Shown in pieces: positions 48,725 to 59,200 of a stretch of DNA of 64,000 nucleotides. The notes beneath the pieces were generated by a model, which ran no database searches, had not been told where the DNA came from, and worked only from the letters and a program-made list of their open reading frames with translations. Made by a program: the position numbers and the translations under genes. The stretch covers positions 26,487,876-26,551,875 of the forward strand of contig NC_045142.1 of assembly GCF_008831285.2 (NCBI RefSeq), written 5' to 3'. Each line of letters starts with the position of its first letter. Position 1 is the stretch's first letter. Source of the stretch: Nymphaea colorata (lineage: Eukaryota > Streptophyta > Magnoliopsida > Nymphaeales > Nymphaeaceae).

Positions 48725-49717
48725 ACAAGAAGAAACTGAGGAGAAGAAGCCGTAGCCAAAATGGTTTGCACGGCCTCTATTTATAATCTCATTTTCAGAA
48801 TTCTAAGAGTCTTCAATCGTAGAATCCTAGGAGATTTCACAAACTCCAAGGACATTAATTACATCATAGAAACCTAAGAGACTTCACATATTACAAGGAT
48901 ATTAACTACAACATAGAATCCTAGGAGACTTCCCATATAACAAGGATATTAACTATAACATAGAATCCTAGGAGACTCTTCACATGTTACAAGGACATTA
49001 AATATTTTAACACATTCTACAAGGAGGTGGAATCCTAAGAGACTCCTCTTCAACGTGCTGGTGAAGGATTTATATTTTAACAATCATTACCGCCAGTTCA
49101 ACTGAGACAGTAACTGCTGAATGTTCAGAGCTTTCAGTTTATTTCTTCAGTTTTATGTGGCATGCCATCAGCCAGTTCCATTTTCAAACCATGATATGAT
49201 CTTCTAATTGACAAAGTTGTGATTCCAAAAATAACATTCTTTGGAGTCTCACCGTTTCCCAATTTGTCATTTATTTTGAAATTAAATTGATGTTATGTTT
49301 TTTTTTATTAAATTGATAATATATTTCATTTTTTGATTTGTTATTATTGCAGACCCCTCGAATGCACAGATGATAGTGCAGTCTGGAGGGATCCCCCTGA
49401 TTATACAATGTCTATCAAGTCCAGTGAAAAACACAGTATATCTTTTAAACTCCAATATTCAAGGTTGAAGTTGAGTTCTTTTGTGAAGTGGAGAACACAT
49501 GCCCAGTAATGTACCTGGAACAAATGTTTTGTTTTATTTTCAGGTTAATTATGCTCTTGCTGCTCTGTATTATCTATGCGATCCAGGTACTAAAACAGAG
49601 ATTTTGAAGCCTGAAGTTATTGAACTAATCAGACGATATTCGAAGGCAGAGGCAGTGAATGTTACTTTCAGCAACCTCGCGAAAGCATTTTTGGAGAGAC
49701 ATGTTGACGGATCGTAG
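42342..49717 (+). CDS. ARMC7: Armadillo repeat-containing protein 7 homologue
   Basis: Exons 42342-42413, 43031-43067, 43201-43274, 43368-43461, 49353-49435 and 49544-49717 join in phase to 177 aa. The protein begins MFTNDARQLGRTGKYGTPRE. Its helical repeats include HLANFAYDPYNYDFLR, ELFLDCITEPNEKLIEFGVG and GGIPLIIQCLSSPVKNT, and it ends in FLERHVDGS. Length and motifs fit ARMC7 (about 180-200 aa in animals), a small Arm-repeat protein. In animals and maize ARMC7 partners RBM48, and the pair acts in splicing of U12-type introns, at U6atac snRNA. All splice sites are GT-AG. The fourth intron is 5,891 bp because a 5,483-bp copia element plus its 5-bp duplication is inserted; without it the intron would be about 403 bp. 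The exons on either side are intact and in phase, so the gene appears usable if the long intron is spliced. Confidence 0.9.
43600..44061 (-). repeat. 3' LTR of the young copia element, 462 bp
   Basis: On the plus strand it runs from TGATAGAAATG to TTTTAACA. It contains a GA repeat of about 40 bp (43657-43696) and several degenerate repeats of about 45 bp built on CATAGAATCCTAGGAGACTT (43785-44010). Confidence 0.95.
44056..48372 (-). CDS. Copia gag-pol polyprotein, intact
   Basis: Starting at the ATG at 48372, the frame is 1,438 aa and ends in a TAA lying in the first bases of the 3' LTR. Domains in order: copia gag; CCHC zinc knuckle (273-286); aspartic protease DSG (339-341); pre-integrase LWHSRLGH (about 495); integrase with D563, D626, E662 in D-x62-D-x35-E spacing; reverse transcriptase with YVDD (1114-1117); RNase H with TDADWAGD and SSTEAEY; C-terminal LFTKGL. 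The proteins package, cut, copy and integrate the element's RNA in virus-like particles. Every catalytic motif is present and there is no frameshift. The frame is also open upstream into the 5' LTR (to 48771), but MENLSHSG at 48372 is the gag-like start. The second integrase site reads CDGGGEY, where many relatives have DNGGEF-like words; the catalytic D is kept. Confidence 0.95.
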   Translation of the reverse strand: MENLSHSGMSSSFLPHLITEKLNHENYLIWKRQIMPFIRSQGLFGHLDGSTKAPPISVLQEIKNEAGEVIAVHEDNNPEHAMWMRRDQSLVAYILSTLSQQVLLSVSDDCTAEELWETLADTFSQISEARIMYLKKEFQNLSKGSTSIMDYLGRIKAVADQLAASGNNISDKEKVQQTLNGLGHDYHAFITALEVLPVLPSFNELQGKLLQHEMNMKRVIERTDQGNSQNVLAMNVKFGKSHGNSNHGGRGILPTPHNQGMSPLDTSRKIPICFQCNKKGHMKAQCWFNPQNKNKGVRHDYKQGGQSSKSTAEDMQQLLMAAFSKMTIKQNEQGEWFLDSGAATHVTGNAGKLTNLSPHYGRSCIITGDGKSHPITHIGNAHIPLSSSSLSLSNVVLAPNIKKNIISISKLIDDTSSSVEFTPSSVYVKDLQTKKMFARGERQGNMYVLKECLPKDSSTFDIGLKTFSLSHNASSVPSSCHFQSKVRGPNQFLESDLWHSRLGHCGRHFIEKLVTDSLIPRSSLPLTSSVKKCSSCGLCKSHVLPFHNINQRASKPFETIFSDVWGPAPIDSMSGSRYYVLFIDSYSRFTWIYFMKHKSEVPHIFRNFYAMIQTKFSSNVVHFQCDGGGEYSSLDFIEFLREKGITRQISCPYTPQQNGVVERKHRHIVESAMSMMHDTNVPISLWTEAFHTAVYIINCLPMTLLMSKSPYFTLLGKQPDYKNLKVFGCVCYVHVDAALRNKFQDKAIQCRFVGYADEYKGFRCYDPTTKRIKTSRNVIFDEHSFDNTNEMPMTIESYDPWTSTQLFNADPVIENDVPQSEDSERAIQPSDMAQSENQEDPTQSLSHHENNNEQSNDAHRYSGLIYSRRLRDRDAHSEEDNMPHLRRSQRIRHPIHRWVSYDSLSLDFQLFMAKVGKEEEPTSFDEASKSHHWRKAMKEEMDALHECGTWEIVPRPHEKNVVGSKWVYKIKYKPDGSIERHKARLVAKGFTQQYGEDYDETFSPVIKMGTIRVIISLAVEYGWRLHQMDVKNAFLHGDLREEVYMEQPPGYTKGDSHAWVCKLRKSIYGLKQASRSWFDSFSCKVQECGFRRCPLDHSLFIYRKENIFTLLLIYVDDIVITGNSEKHIEEAKVLMMQNFKMKELGDLRFFLGVEIDRHNNRLTLTQQKYTLDLLKKSGMSDCKPVGTPSVLNQRLSAQDGELYEDPTQYRSIVGALQYLTFTRPDIIYAVNQVSQFMHAPRDTHMDAVKRILRYLKGTAGDGLVYGKSENITTGHQLMTFTDADWAGDPDQRKSISGFCIFIGRNLVSWSCRKQKAVARSSTEAEYRCMAAGTAEVTWVRHLLEDIGEKIKTSMLMCDNQSAINIAFNPVQHGRTKHIEIDQHFVRQKVEDKEIQPIYVRTDEQVADLFTKGLTKERFWFLKGKLYMVQNHAQLEGGC
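48593..49082 (-). repeat. 5' LTR of the young copia element, 490 bp
   Basis: Same sequence as the 3' LTR except for one substitution and a GA tract longer by 28 bp (48651-48718), which accounts exactly for the length difference. On the minus strand TATAAATAG (48785-48777) is a good TATA box, so transcripts would begin with a CT-rich leader. Confidence 0.95.
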
Positions 49718-50905
49718 TGAAGAATTGATTCTTAACCATGGACTTTGGTACTTCTTCAGTATTGATATCTGGAGCTAGACTTTAGATTGATTGGCCAATG
49801 CACATCCATCAGAGCAATGCGAGGAAGGATTGAAATGTTAAAGGGAAATCTACCAGTATTTGATCTGTCAGGTCAATTATTTAGGCCGGCATCTTCTCAT
49901 CAGATCTGTATCTGCTTGACTGTTGATCTTGTCGATCAATCAGCCCATTGCTACTGCAGGCTTCACTGAGGATCTTTCAGATAAGAAGTAACTTGGGATT
50001 CCCAGATTATATACTGTGAAGATCGTTTCCAACCAGTGGGAAATCACCCAGATTCTACACTTTCTGATTTCAAAAAAAACAATTATGGCCCAGTGGGATT
50101 CCCTTTTCTTTCTTGGACATGCGGGAATACACCATGTGGGATTCGAAATTTAGACGACTTGATTATGCTAGAACAATATCTGCCATCGGCTTGAGATTTT
50201 CCTTTGGAATGTGAAACAAGGTTATGAAAAGTGAGCTGGACATTTTCTTTTGAAAAATAAGCAGATACTGTGGTGAAGTGCTTTCCATCAAGATGGAGAA
50301 ACCGCTTTTTCCAATAGATTCTTTTGGCACATAAAGGGGGTTCTGTCGGAAGTCCTTGATTCACATGGCACCATTTATGGCAAAGATTTTGCCTAAGGGC
50401 TAGCTACTTTTTTGTACACAGACTGCCTTCTCTATGCTGTAGGGCAAGGCAATTCCTTTCAAACTGCTTAAGGAGGTTAGTTAGGGAACATATGACATCA
50501 ACGACTGCAGTAGGAAAAAGAAGCAGAAGAAGAAGAAAATTTGAACGACCAAAAAGATTGTAGTAAGCAGACAGTAGGTCTAAATTTGAGTACATTTTCC
50601 CAGCAGGCATTGCATCGGAAAACTGAAAATACATTTTCTTATAAATGAATTTAATGACGTTAATTCGTTTGCATGATGCTGGCAGTGAGGAAATAATTCA
50701 AAGTATAACCAACAAGCTTAAAGATGATTATGTCTCGATGGAAGCGATGGCTGGTATGGTCTGAATACAGTTTGATGCGAACTTGACGGCTAACGCCTTA
50801 TCAAATTAGCTTCATCAAAGTGAGAAGAGGTCCTTCCTGCTAGTTCAAGGATGAAGGCATAATGGGTCTTTGCTTGTTTGATTGGATGAATGGTGGCCTT
50901 CTAAG

Positions 50906-51121
50906 CAGTGGCGGAGCCAGGATTTTTATGCCAAGGGGCACTTGAGTTGACGACATAAGTTTGGTGTAGGCATGGCACTTGAGTTGGCGACATAAGTTTA
51001 GTGTAGGCATAGCATGCAATTTTTGAGTCGTGACAACGTGATCTTGAGACGCTATAATATGATTTTTGTTGGGCTGATGTAGGCAATTGCCCACACCAGC
51101 CAACAAGTGGCTCAGCTACTG
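50906..51121. mobile_element. 216-bp hAT MITE
   Basis: Left end CAGTGGCGGAGCCA and inverted right end CAGTAGCTGAGCCA agree at 12 of 14 positions. Flanking 8-mers CTTCTAAG (50898-50905) and CTTCCAAG (51122-51129) differ by one base, a hAT-type target duplication. Inside, a 37-bp unit starting CACTTGAGTTG is tandemly repeated (50939-50975, 50976-51012). Confidence 0.8.
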
Positions 51122-51122
51122 C

Positions 51123-51223
51123 TTCCAAGAATGCTTGCATCCAGGCAGGCAGAACGAATGAACACCCTGCTTCCAATTCCAAGAATGCTTGCATCCAGGC
51201 AGGCGGAACGAATTAACACCCTG
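51123..51223. repeat. 54-bp tandem duplication next to the MITE
   Basis: TTCCAAGAATGCTTGCATCC starts at 51123 and again at 51177, with matching sequence through AACACCCTG. The first copy includes the MITE's right target-site duplicate. Confidence 0.85.
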
Positions 51224-53264
51224 TTATGGCATAGAAACACCTCCTTTTCTTGAGGAACACTTCTAATGAGTATTAGGCACTTCCTCTCCATCCGTGAAAC
51301 AGTAACGCACTGTTATGACATATATAAACACCTCCCTTGTGTTCTTGAGGAACGCCTTTTATGTGTTTTGGGCATTTCAACAATATCCATAGAATATGTG
51401 GAAGGGTAACACTGCCATGCATAGAAACACCTTCCTTTATTTATTGGGGAACAGTTTATCTGTAACAGGCCTCTTTATGTTTGGACATCAGTCCAAAAGT
51501 CGTACTCATATTGTCTTGGTTAGCCTTCGACAAAATTTAGAGTTCTTCTAGGGCCATTTGGCATTCGAAACAGCATGTTATTCTTTCATGAATTTGCTTC
51601 AAAATGTTATTCTTTCATGAATTTGCTTCAAAATTGAAGTAGATTCATGTAACATTTTTTTTCATGTGTTTCTTATATCTATTCTAATTTTAGAGTAATT
51701 CATGAAACACTCACATGGTGTACCTAATACAAAACAGCCACTTCAGGATGCGTGAAGGAGGTCTTGCCGTAAGTGACCAGGCTTTTACTTTTCCGCTAAT
51801 TCATCAACCGTACGTCTTCGTGATTTCTTATCATAAATGCATAATAGTCATCACATGTTAGAGATGAAAAAAGTGTATTCTGTGGTTCATCATAAAAGTC
51901 AACACTTCAAACATATGATCGACAATCACAGGCACGATCTTTGAAGCTAAAAGCGAAGACCAAGAAACCATCACAGATATCACTTTCACAACCTGTAACT
52001 GAAAATGGTTAGATTCACAGTAATCCGTTTGATTCCGATTAACCATAAAAAAAGGGAAACATATATTTATTTAGCATTAAAGTAGGTTGGAGCCAGTGCA
52101 CTTCCACGTCGTGTGCTTATAGGAACCAACGCTGGTGCACATAGGAACAAAAATGATTTGAGCTCGATAATCTAAATACATTGAAATAAGATTTAGCCGA
52201 ATTTTGCCCTGCTAGAAAAACCAAATTAAAAAAACAACATATATAAATTTAAGTCCAGATACCAAATCGTAGTTCGTATCGAATGAGTAGGTAAAGGAAC
52301 CACTTCTATGTCCAATGTCTAGCTGCACTACTCAAAGGTGGAGCCTGACAATAATCCCACATGAAGCTTTAGTTTTGGAGAGTGTGATGCTGTTTGGCAG
52401 TGTGGGTAGTTTTGCATCAAAGGCAGTTCATGTGCAATAATGTATGGTGAGGAACGTGGACCTTCACAAAGAAGAATTAAGAGGGAGACAAGTGATGGGA
52501 AGTCTTCATTCGTGTCCCGACATCCTAGCCATAATCCAGCCAAAGAGTCTTTACCTTTTTGCCTCCCCCCCCCCCCCTTACCTTTTGCTGACAACCTCAA
52601 ATAAGGGTAGCTATAATCACAAGCCCTGCTGTTAGTCAGGGTGCTTATTTAACTGAGGTGCCTCAGAGAGTCCTAAATTTGATCACTTGACTCTGCAATG
52701 CATCCATGTGCATTTTTATCGGCTGCTGCTGCTGCTCTCTGCATGTGCACGGATGTCTGTAAGCTTCAAGTTTGTTTATGCAAGATAAGCTGCTTATCAT
52801 GAGCCACCAAGTGGCTACAGCCTGTTTGTTGCTGCACTGTGACTATAAAGATGGTTACCTTTTTTTCTAGAAAAGCTTGCTGGTATATGCATTTGAAAGA
52901 ACAATTGACGGTGGAAGAAAGAAAGAGAGACGCTGGTTCAAAAGAGGGTTTTAAGGCACCGCGGCATGAGTCAAGCAGAAAAAGGAAAATCTTATATTCA
53001 AATGCCAGAAATTTCAATTCTCAAATGGTACTGTAAGATCATTGATACTGAATATTTCTTCTGCCAAAGAAATTGAAAATAAAATTTTATTGATTTATAA
53101 TCACAGAATTGTCGGGTAAAAAAAATTTTACCGACAAAAATACTACATCTACACAGAATATTAATGGAAAAAATTTCAACAGCGCCCATGAAGCTCGTGA
53201 AACTAGAAAGAGGAGAAAAAAAGAACTGGCTTCCATAAAACGAGCCAACAAAGAATGGAGGTAC

Positions 53265-56200
53265 CTAAACGCGCGTCTTTGCAACTTCTTTTGCAATCCT
53301 GCCAACCACGTTGCGAACAAATTCATTAAAGCATTTGGAACAGCATTCATTTATTAAGATGCACAAACTAAAACCATCTGTTGCATGGTCACAGTTTGGC
53401 GGTTGAACCGATACAGCTTGACTTCTCGAGCACTTGATCCCGTAGGCTGCTAGGATTGTGTGTGTAGATCGTTTTGCAATGTCCTTGAAGTCACCACGCT
53501 CTGCCAATCAGTTAATCAATATCATTTTAATAACCTTTAACAAAGTATCAAACTTCATTCATGGTTGTCAAAAACAGAAGGGAAACTACAGCACAGTATC
53601 GAAGACCCAATTGATTGAGAGACAAACGAAACGGATACTAAAGAGACTCGAAGAAGGTCCAAATGCATTAACCCATTAAATTCCATAATTCTGCAAGAAT
53701 GTTGACAGCATTAGAAAGAATGGACACACTCGTCAACACATTGCGATACACCGTGTCTGCCATGGGACAATGATCATAACGTTCCATTTTAAGCCGAGTC
53801 CAAAATAAGTTGAAGATAGAAGTTCTATAGCATCTGTAAGACCAACAATTAGATCAATTGGTCTGGCCATAAGGCTCTATTCGTGAAAGTCATTTTCATC
53901 ATCAAGCGATTCAACTGGTCAATTAACATAAAGTGCAGTTATGAAGATTGAATTACACTAGTAGTATAAACACAAGGAATAGAGAGGACGTTATATAAAA
54001 CCAAGAACAAGAAAAACAAAGAAGCAGATGAAGGCCCCATATCAAAACGAACTTAACTCAAATATGGAATAAATTTAAGCAAAGATCAATAATATACATT
54101 TTTCCTTTGGCCAGACTACTTCATCAAAAGCACCAGAATCACCATAAGGAATAATCTCATAATACGTAAGGATTTTACTAAACAACCTGACTTGTGGTGC
54201 TAAACAACCGGACCTACTATTCTCGCTGAACTAACAAGGACCTGAAGCTCTCAACATGCCGTCAATTACAGCAACTCCACACATTGTTAGAGCATACAGT
54301 TTCAATCGACAAATCCTTCAAGATGAGATACTTTATGTCAAATATACGTTGCATGCTATACCTAAACATCTGCAGAAATGAAATTAGGTTCTTGGATAAA
54401 TTTCAAACGAAAAATATTTAGGATAAACAAGCCCTATACTGTTGAACCTGAAAATAGCACTATCACACTTAAATATTGTACCATTATCCTTACAAAGATC
54501 AAGGAAACAGAGACCCGGATTCTCACTGAAGTGCTGTCATTCGGTACCATTCAGATGGTGAGGTTATGGCTAAATCAAGCTGCCACAACTTCAAAATAAA
54601 TGATGTGATATTACAGGTAGCTAACAAATTATTTTGTGATTTGAAGGCTGCAGGCTGTTGCTTGTTGGTAACATTGTGACAACATTTGATGCTTAAGTGT
54701 CGACCACAATATTGGCAAGCGCCAAGCTGCCAATCTCTGTTCACCTGGCAAAAGAGTTCAACTTAAAACCTTCAAGTTGAAGAAGGTTAAGGTTCCAATA
54801 GCTGAGGTTCACCTCTGCTGACATAATCAGGCAAGGGTTCTGCCTAACCCAGCTTACCTATCAATAAAAGAGCAACAACAAACTTTATTACCATTCCTTT
54901 CAAATATCATTAAATCTAGGAAGATGTAATAACCAATGTAACAGTATTAACTATTATATCCACCTAGAGAAAACCTTCCAGAACTATCAAGTTGAAGAAG
55001 GTTAAGGTTCCAATATCTGAGGTTCATCTCTGCTGGCATAATCAGGCAAGGGTTCTGCCTAGCCCAGCTTACCTATCAATGAAAGAGCAACAGCAAACTT
55101 TATTACCAAACCTTATTAACATCCCTTTCAAATATCATTAAATCTAGGAAGATGCAATAACCAATGTAATAGTATTAACTATTAACTATTATATCCACCT
55201 AGAGAGTCCCTTCCAGAACTATCATGCATCCAATAGCTTCCTGCTGTTCATGATCCCAAGAAGGTTACACCTTGGTCTTACCAAAAAGGCACTAGAAACC
55301 GACAACCAACCATACGCTTGGCCCATGTTTGTACCATAAATTCCTGAAATCTAGTTTCTACTAGTACAACAAACATCACATGAGCTACTAAATCCCAATG
55401 GTCTGCCTTTCTTTCTGCATCCAAACATGTCAAAGCAGGGTGATACTCTGAAGTCTGAAGATAAGGCCGTATGGTAGTGACTCCAGTAAGACAGCTCACA
55501 TCACTGATCAGTCATCACCAAATTCATACAAGAAAATGATAAATAGCAACCACTACCTTGATCTGAAACCCAAGTTCTCACTGTTTATGCAACCATGTCT
55601 TTAACCACAAGACATTAAAGGAAAATCAGAAAGCTTCTTTTTTTAGTTGAAGGGCTTTACCAAAAACTAACCTAGTTGACCTTATTGCTATCTGGTGCCT
55701 AACTTTCTGCTCTTTCTGAGTGCCCCCTTAAGACCCTCCAATGGAAAATACATTTACACATGAATACCTTGTATGACAGATCTGCTCTTGGTTCTAGTAT
55801 CTTGAATCTCACCAGGGATTGGATAACCAATCAGCATACCATAGAGTGATTACAATAAGATTAGAATCAAGGACAATAGATGCTTTTGACTTTTCATTAA
55901 TCACATATAAGTTATGGTACCAGTTAAAATGATTGCAGATTTGAGTGCGCGCGTGTGTGTGTGTGTGTGTGTGTGTATGGCATGTCGTGCCCCATAGTAT
56001 TCTATATGTGCTTGAACACCCTAAAGGGTCAATGACGGGGCATCACATACTAAGGGGTAGAAACACAACTACGACTAGGATTGAAATAATAAAAAGCAAA
56101 GACAAGGCAGTTTCAAAAATTACCCAAATATTCATGCATCATTTCAGATTCACAAAAACGATCCTGAGCTTTTCTAATTTTTCTGACAACCCTTAACATT

Positions 56201-59200
56201 TCAAAGTGGGAAAATTGACACATCCCCTTTGATTTTGAATCAGGACTTCCTTTCTCTGAAAGTTGAAAAAACGGTTATCTACTTCCGAATTCTTCTCCCA
56301 TACAGAGGAAAAATTAATAAAAATCCCATAATGGCAATCACTTGAATTTAGGTCCTCCTAAGAAAGGTTCACCCTAAAACAAGTGAAGTGAATTGTGGCA
56401 TATTGTAAAAGTCAATATGCCACAATTCATGACAACCTAACAGATCAGGCAAATAAAATTCTTACATGGTAAGCAAAGAAGTAAACTAACAATACATAGA
56501 ATAAGTTTCAACATTTGATCTAAGAAGAGAATTCATAATAATTTGTCCATCTTAAAATCTTGCATTTGAAGCACTTGGAATAACAAAAAGTGTCTGTCGT
56601 TCAACATCACTTCACACCTATGTGACATAAGTACTGGTACGGACCATTTTCAAAAAACTTGAGTACGGAGGCACGTCCACATATATTTTATAATTATAGA
56701 TATGTATATTACTGTATTAAATAAATATAAATATATATATATAACAAAAATAAGAATTCAAACAATAAAAAAGCCACATGCATGATTCAAATTGTATAGA
56801 TTATGTAGAAGAAACTAATGAATAAAGTATAAAAGTAACAACCATACTAAAAATAAATAGAAAAAACAAAGAAAACCCTATTTTTTTGGACAGAAATGGA
56901 GTTAGTCAATGTTGACAGATCAAAAAAAAAGAAAGGATGAATACCATCATCCTTGGTATGTTGACCATACACAGGACATACCCATGGGCATCCCTATACC
57001 AATATCCGTACCCGTATGGTATGGGTGCTGCTCCATAAAAGCAGTATCCATGTGACGAAGCAGGAGTTCAAGAAAATGGCAATATGTTTGCATTGAAGAC
57101 AGGCAATTGACATATACAATTTCATACTCTGAGAGTACATGCTTCAGAAACATGCTAATATGTGGCAACTAAGACAAAAAGAAACATATCACACATTAGT
57201 CATGATAGTAAAACCAATACATCCACAAAAGAAAAGACCAGCTTAACAGAGAAGTACATACCTATATAGCCTTCTTTGACCAAAGCTTTTAGATGAGGTT
57301 TAACCAATGCACAAACTTGTTCTTTTGCATCATGCACCTGCGAACTGTCTGCATCATCATTCAGCACAATCCTAGGTTGTTCCTCCAGATCTTGCATTTC
57401 TTCGTACCACACTGCTCGTGGATGAGCTACTTTAGGCTCACAAGTGGAGATATTTTCATCAGAAAGATTATTAGAAGTGTAACTATTTGGGCATTGAACA
57501 GTAGTTCTCAATCCGCTCACGCTTGGAGACAAGTAACTTATGTGTTGCAGATGCTGAGACGAACTTTCTCCAAAGCTATCTATTACAGTGGAACTCGCAT
57601 ACCTGCCACTCTCATTAAAAAGGTAACCATCAGATCTATCACATTTTGATCTCCCAAGCTGCTCTTTCACTCCAAGATCCTGCTCCTCAGGTCTGATTGC
57701 ACTACTATTATAATTTCTATTTAATAATCTATTACTTACTTCAATGAAATTAGGCATCTCACTCATTCTATTACTAGTAAGCATTGAGTGTATCTGGCGC
57801 CGTAACCTGCGTCTGCCCATGACAGTAGAGGCACCTGCTCCTAAAGTAGGCGAAGTAGTTGCAGAATCCCCACAGACAGGAAACCTAGGAGCTGCATCAT
57901 TTATGTGGCAGGAAGGTTGGCTAACTGAAGTCCTTAAACATTGAGAACTAGGGCCAAAAAGTGAGGGAACATCAATATGAATGGCATTTTCAGGATATGA
58001 AATGCAATCAACAAACTGCTCTTGTACAGAACTGCGCAGTGGCCGCAAATTGGAAGATTCTGGATCAGAAGCTTTACAACCTTCACAGTACCAATTGCCT
58101 TCAGGAACTACCATCCCAAGACCAACACAATAAGTGTGAGCAGAGGAATCACAGATATCACAAAGCAGCATGAGGTTATCATCACCACCTTGGTGGCACT
58201 CCATACAAACTATATTGGCATAGGGATCAAGGTAACTCCTCAGCTCTTCTTCAGAAGGTTGGTAAACCTGTAAAAGTCCAAAAGAGAAAAAAATGAAAAG
58301 AAACAAATTGTCTTCAAAAGTAGCACAGGTAAATACAAAAAAAAGAAAAAAAACAAACAAACAATTCAGCTCATTCAATTAATTTCAACTAAATTGACCA
58401 GGAAATACTACAAAGAAAAGACGCTTCGTTGCAGTGCTTCTTGTTCTTGTATCTTGTTATTTAACAATATTGACAAAGAAATACAGATTGATGAAATGTC
58501 ATTCTTTTGAGACTAGAAATTTTATTGGTTTGGTTTCTTAACAGAGTAATCCAGAAAAACCAAGGGTGTGACTAGTGACACCTTCGCTGACAGTCGAAAT
58601 TGGGTTTGTGAAAACCCAGTTTTAACAAAATGCTGTTTTCAAAAGAGAATCCCACACGTAGACCAGGTTTTTGCCTTGTTGGCCAGTTTTAAAAACTGGT
58701 TAAAAAAGCAGGCTGTCACAAAACCTGGTTTCCACAATACATTGTTGAGGAGGGATTGAGTACAATGTCACCAATGTATTCCTCCTAAATAGCAAACATA
58801 TTTTACATATCATAATGGTAGTACTTGACAACATTCAATAATGGGAAAATCTTAGTATGTGACAGCCTCGATAAGGGCAAAATCAGAACATTATTTTGAC
58901 TGGTTCCTACTACAGTAACAGCAATATCCCAATGCCATTAGAATCTATGTAGGACATTACTAACATCCATCAGACTAGTTGCCTTTTATCATTGCCGACT
59001 ATTGCTATTGCTTAACCATCACAAATTCATTTTCCTTTTTGATATTTGCACTTCAAGAATGCTTAACCTGTGTCCAGTACAAACTATCCTCTCTTTTAGA
59101 TGATGATAACCACAGTTTGAAAAGGTTTAAAAGGTATGTTCAGACAAGTAGCATCTAGATTGTAAGGCTTGGAAATCAACTTGTTTGCCCTTTGTTACCT

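Larger units (their letters stand above)
43600..49082 (-). mobile_element. Complete, young Ty1/copia retrotransposon in ARMC7 intron 4
   Basis: The 5,483-bp element is inserted antisense to ARMC7 and flanked by a perfect 5-bp duplication ATCAT (43595-43599, 49083-49087). The LTRs (43600-44061 and 48593-49082) run from TG to CA. In the element's direction, the primer binding site TGGTATCAGAGC (48592-48581) abuts the 5' LTR, and the polypurine tract GAGGGAGGG (44070-44062) abuts the 3' LTR. One uninterrupted gag-pol frame fills the interior. By my reading the LTRs differ at one base (C at 43730 region versus G) apart from the GA-repeat length, so the insertion is recent and the element may be competent. 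Confidence 0.96.
49718..53264. other. Intergenic region between ARMC7 and the RING-PHD gene
   Basis: The two genes converge here. Contents are 3' UTRs, a hAT MITE (50906-51121), a tandem duplication (51123-51223) and a C9-11 run near 52566-52577. The open frames are short, and I recognise none. Confidence 0.6.

Noticed and set aside
44056-48771. The copia frame as a 1,571-aa protein starting in the LTR
   Set aside because: The extra N-terminus is mostly a translated microsatellite and leader; the gag-like start at 48372 is the better choice.
54378-57168. Further exons between the RING-PHD exon 2 and the last exon
   Set aside because: Exon 2 ends at phase 1 and the last exon begins with the two bases needed, giving a continuous frame with the expected C-terminal motifs.
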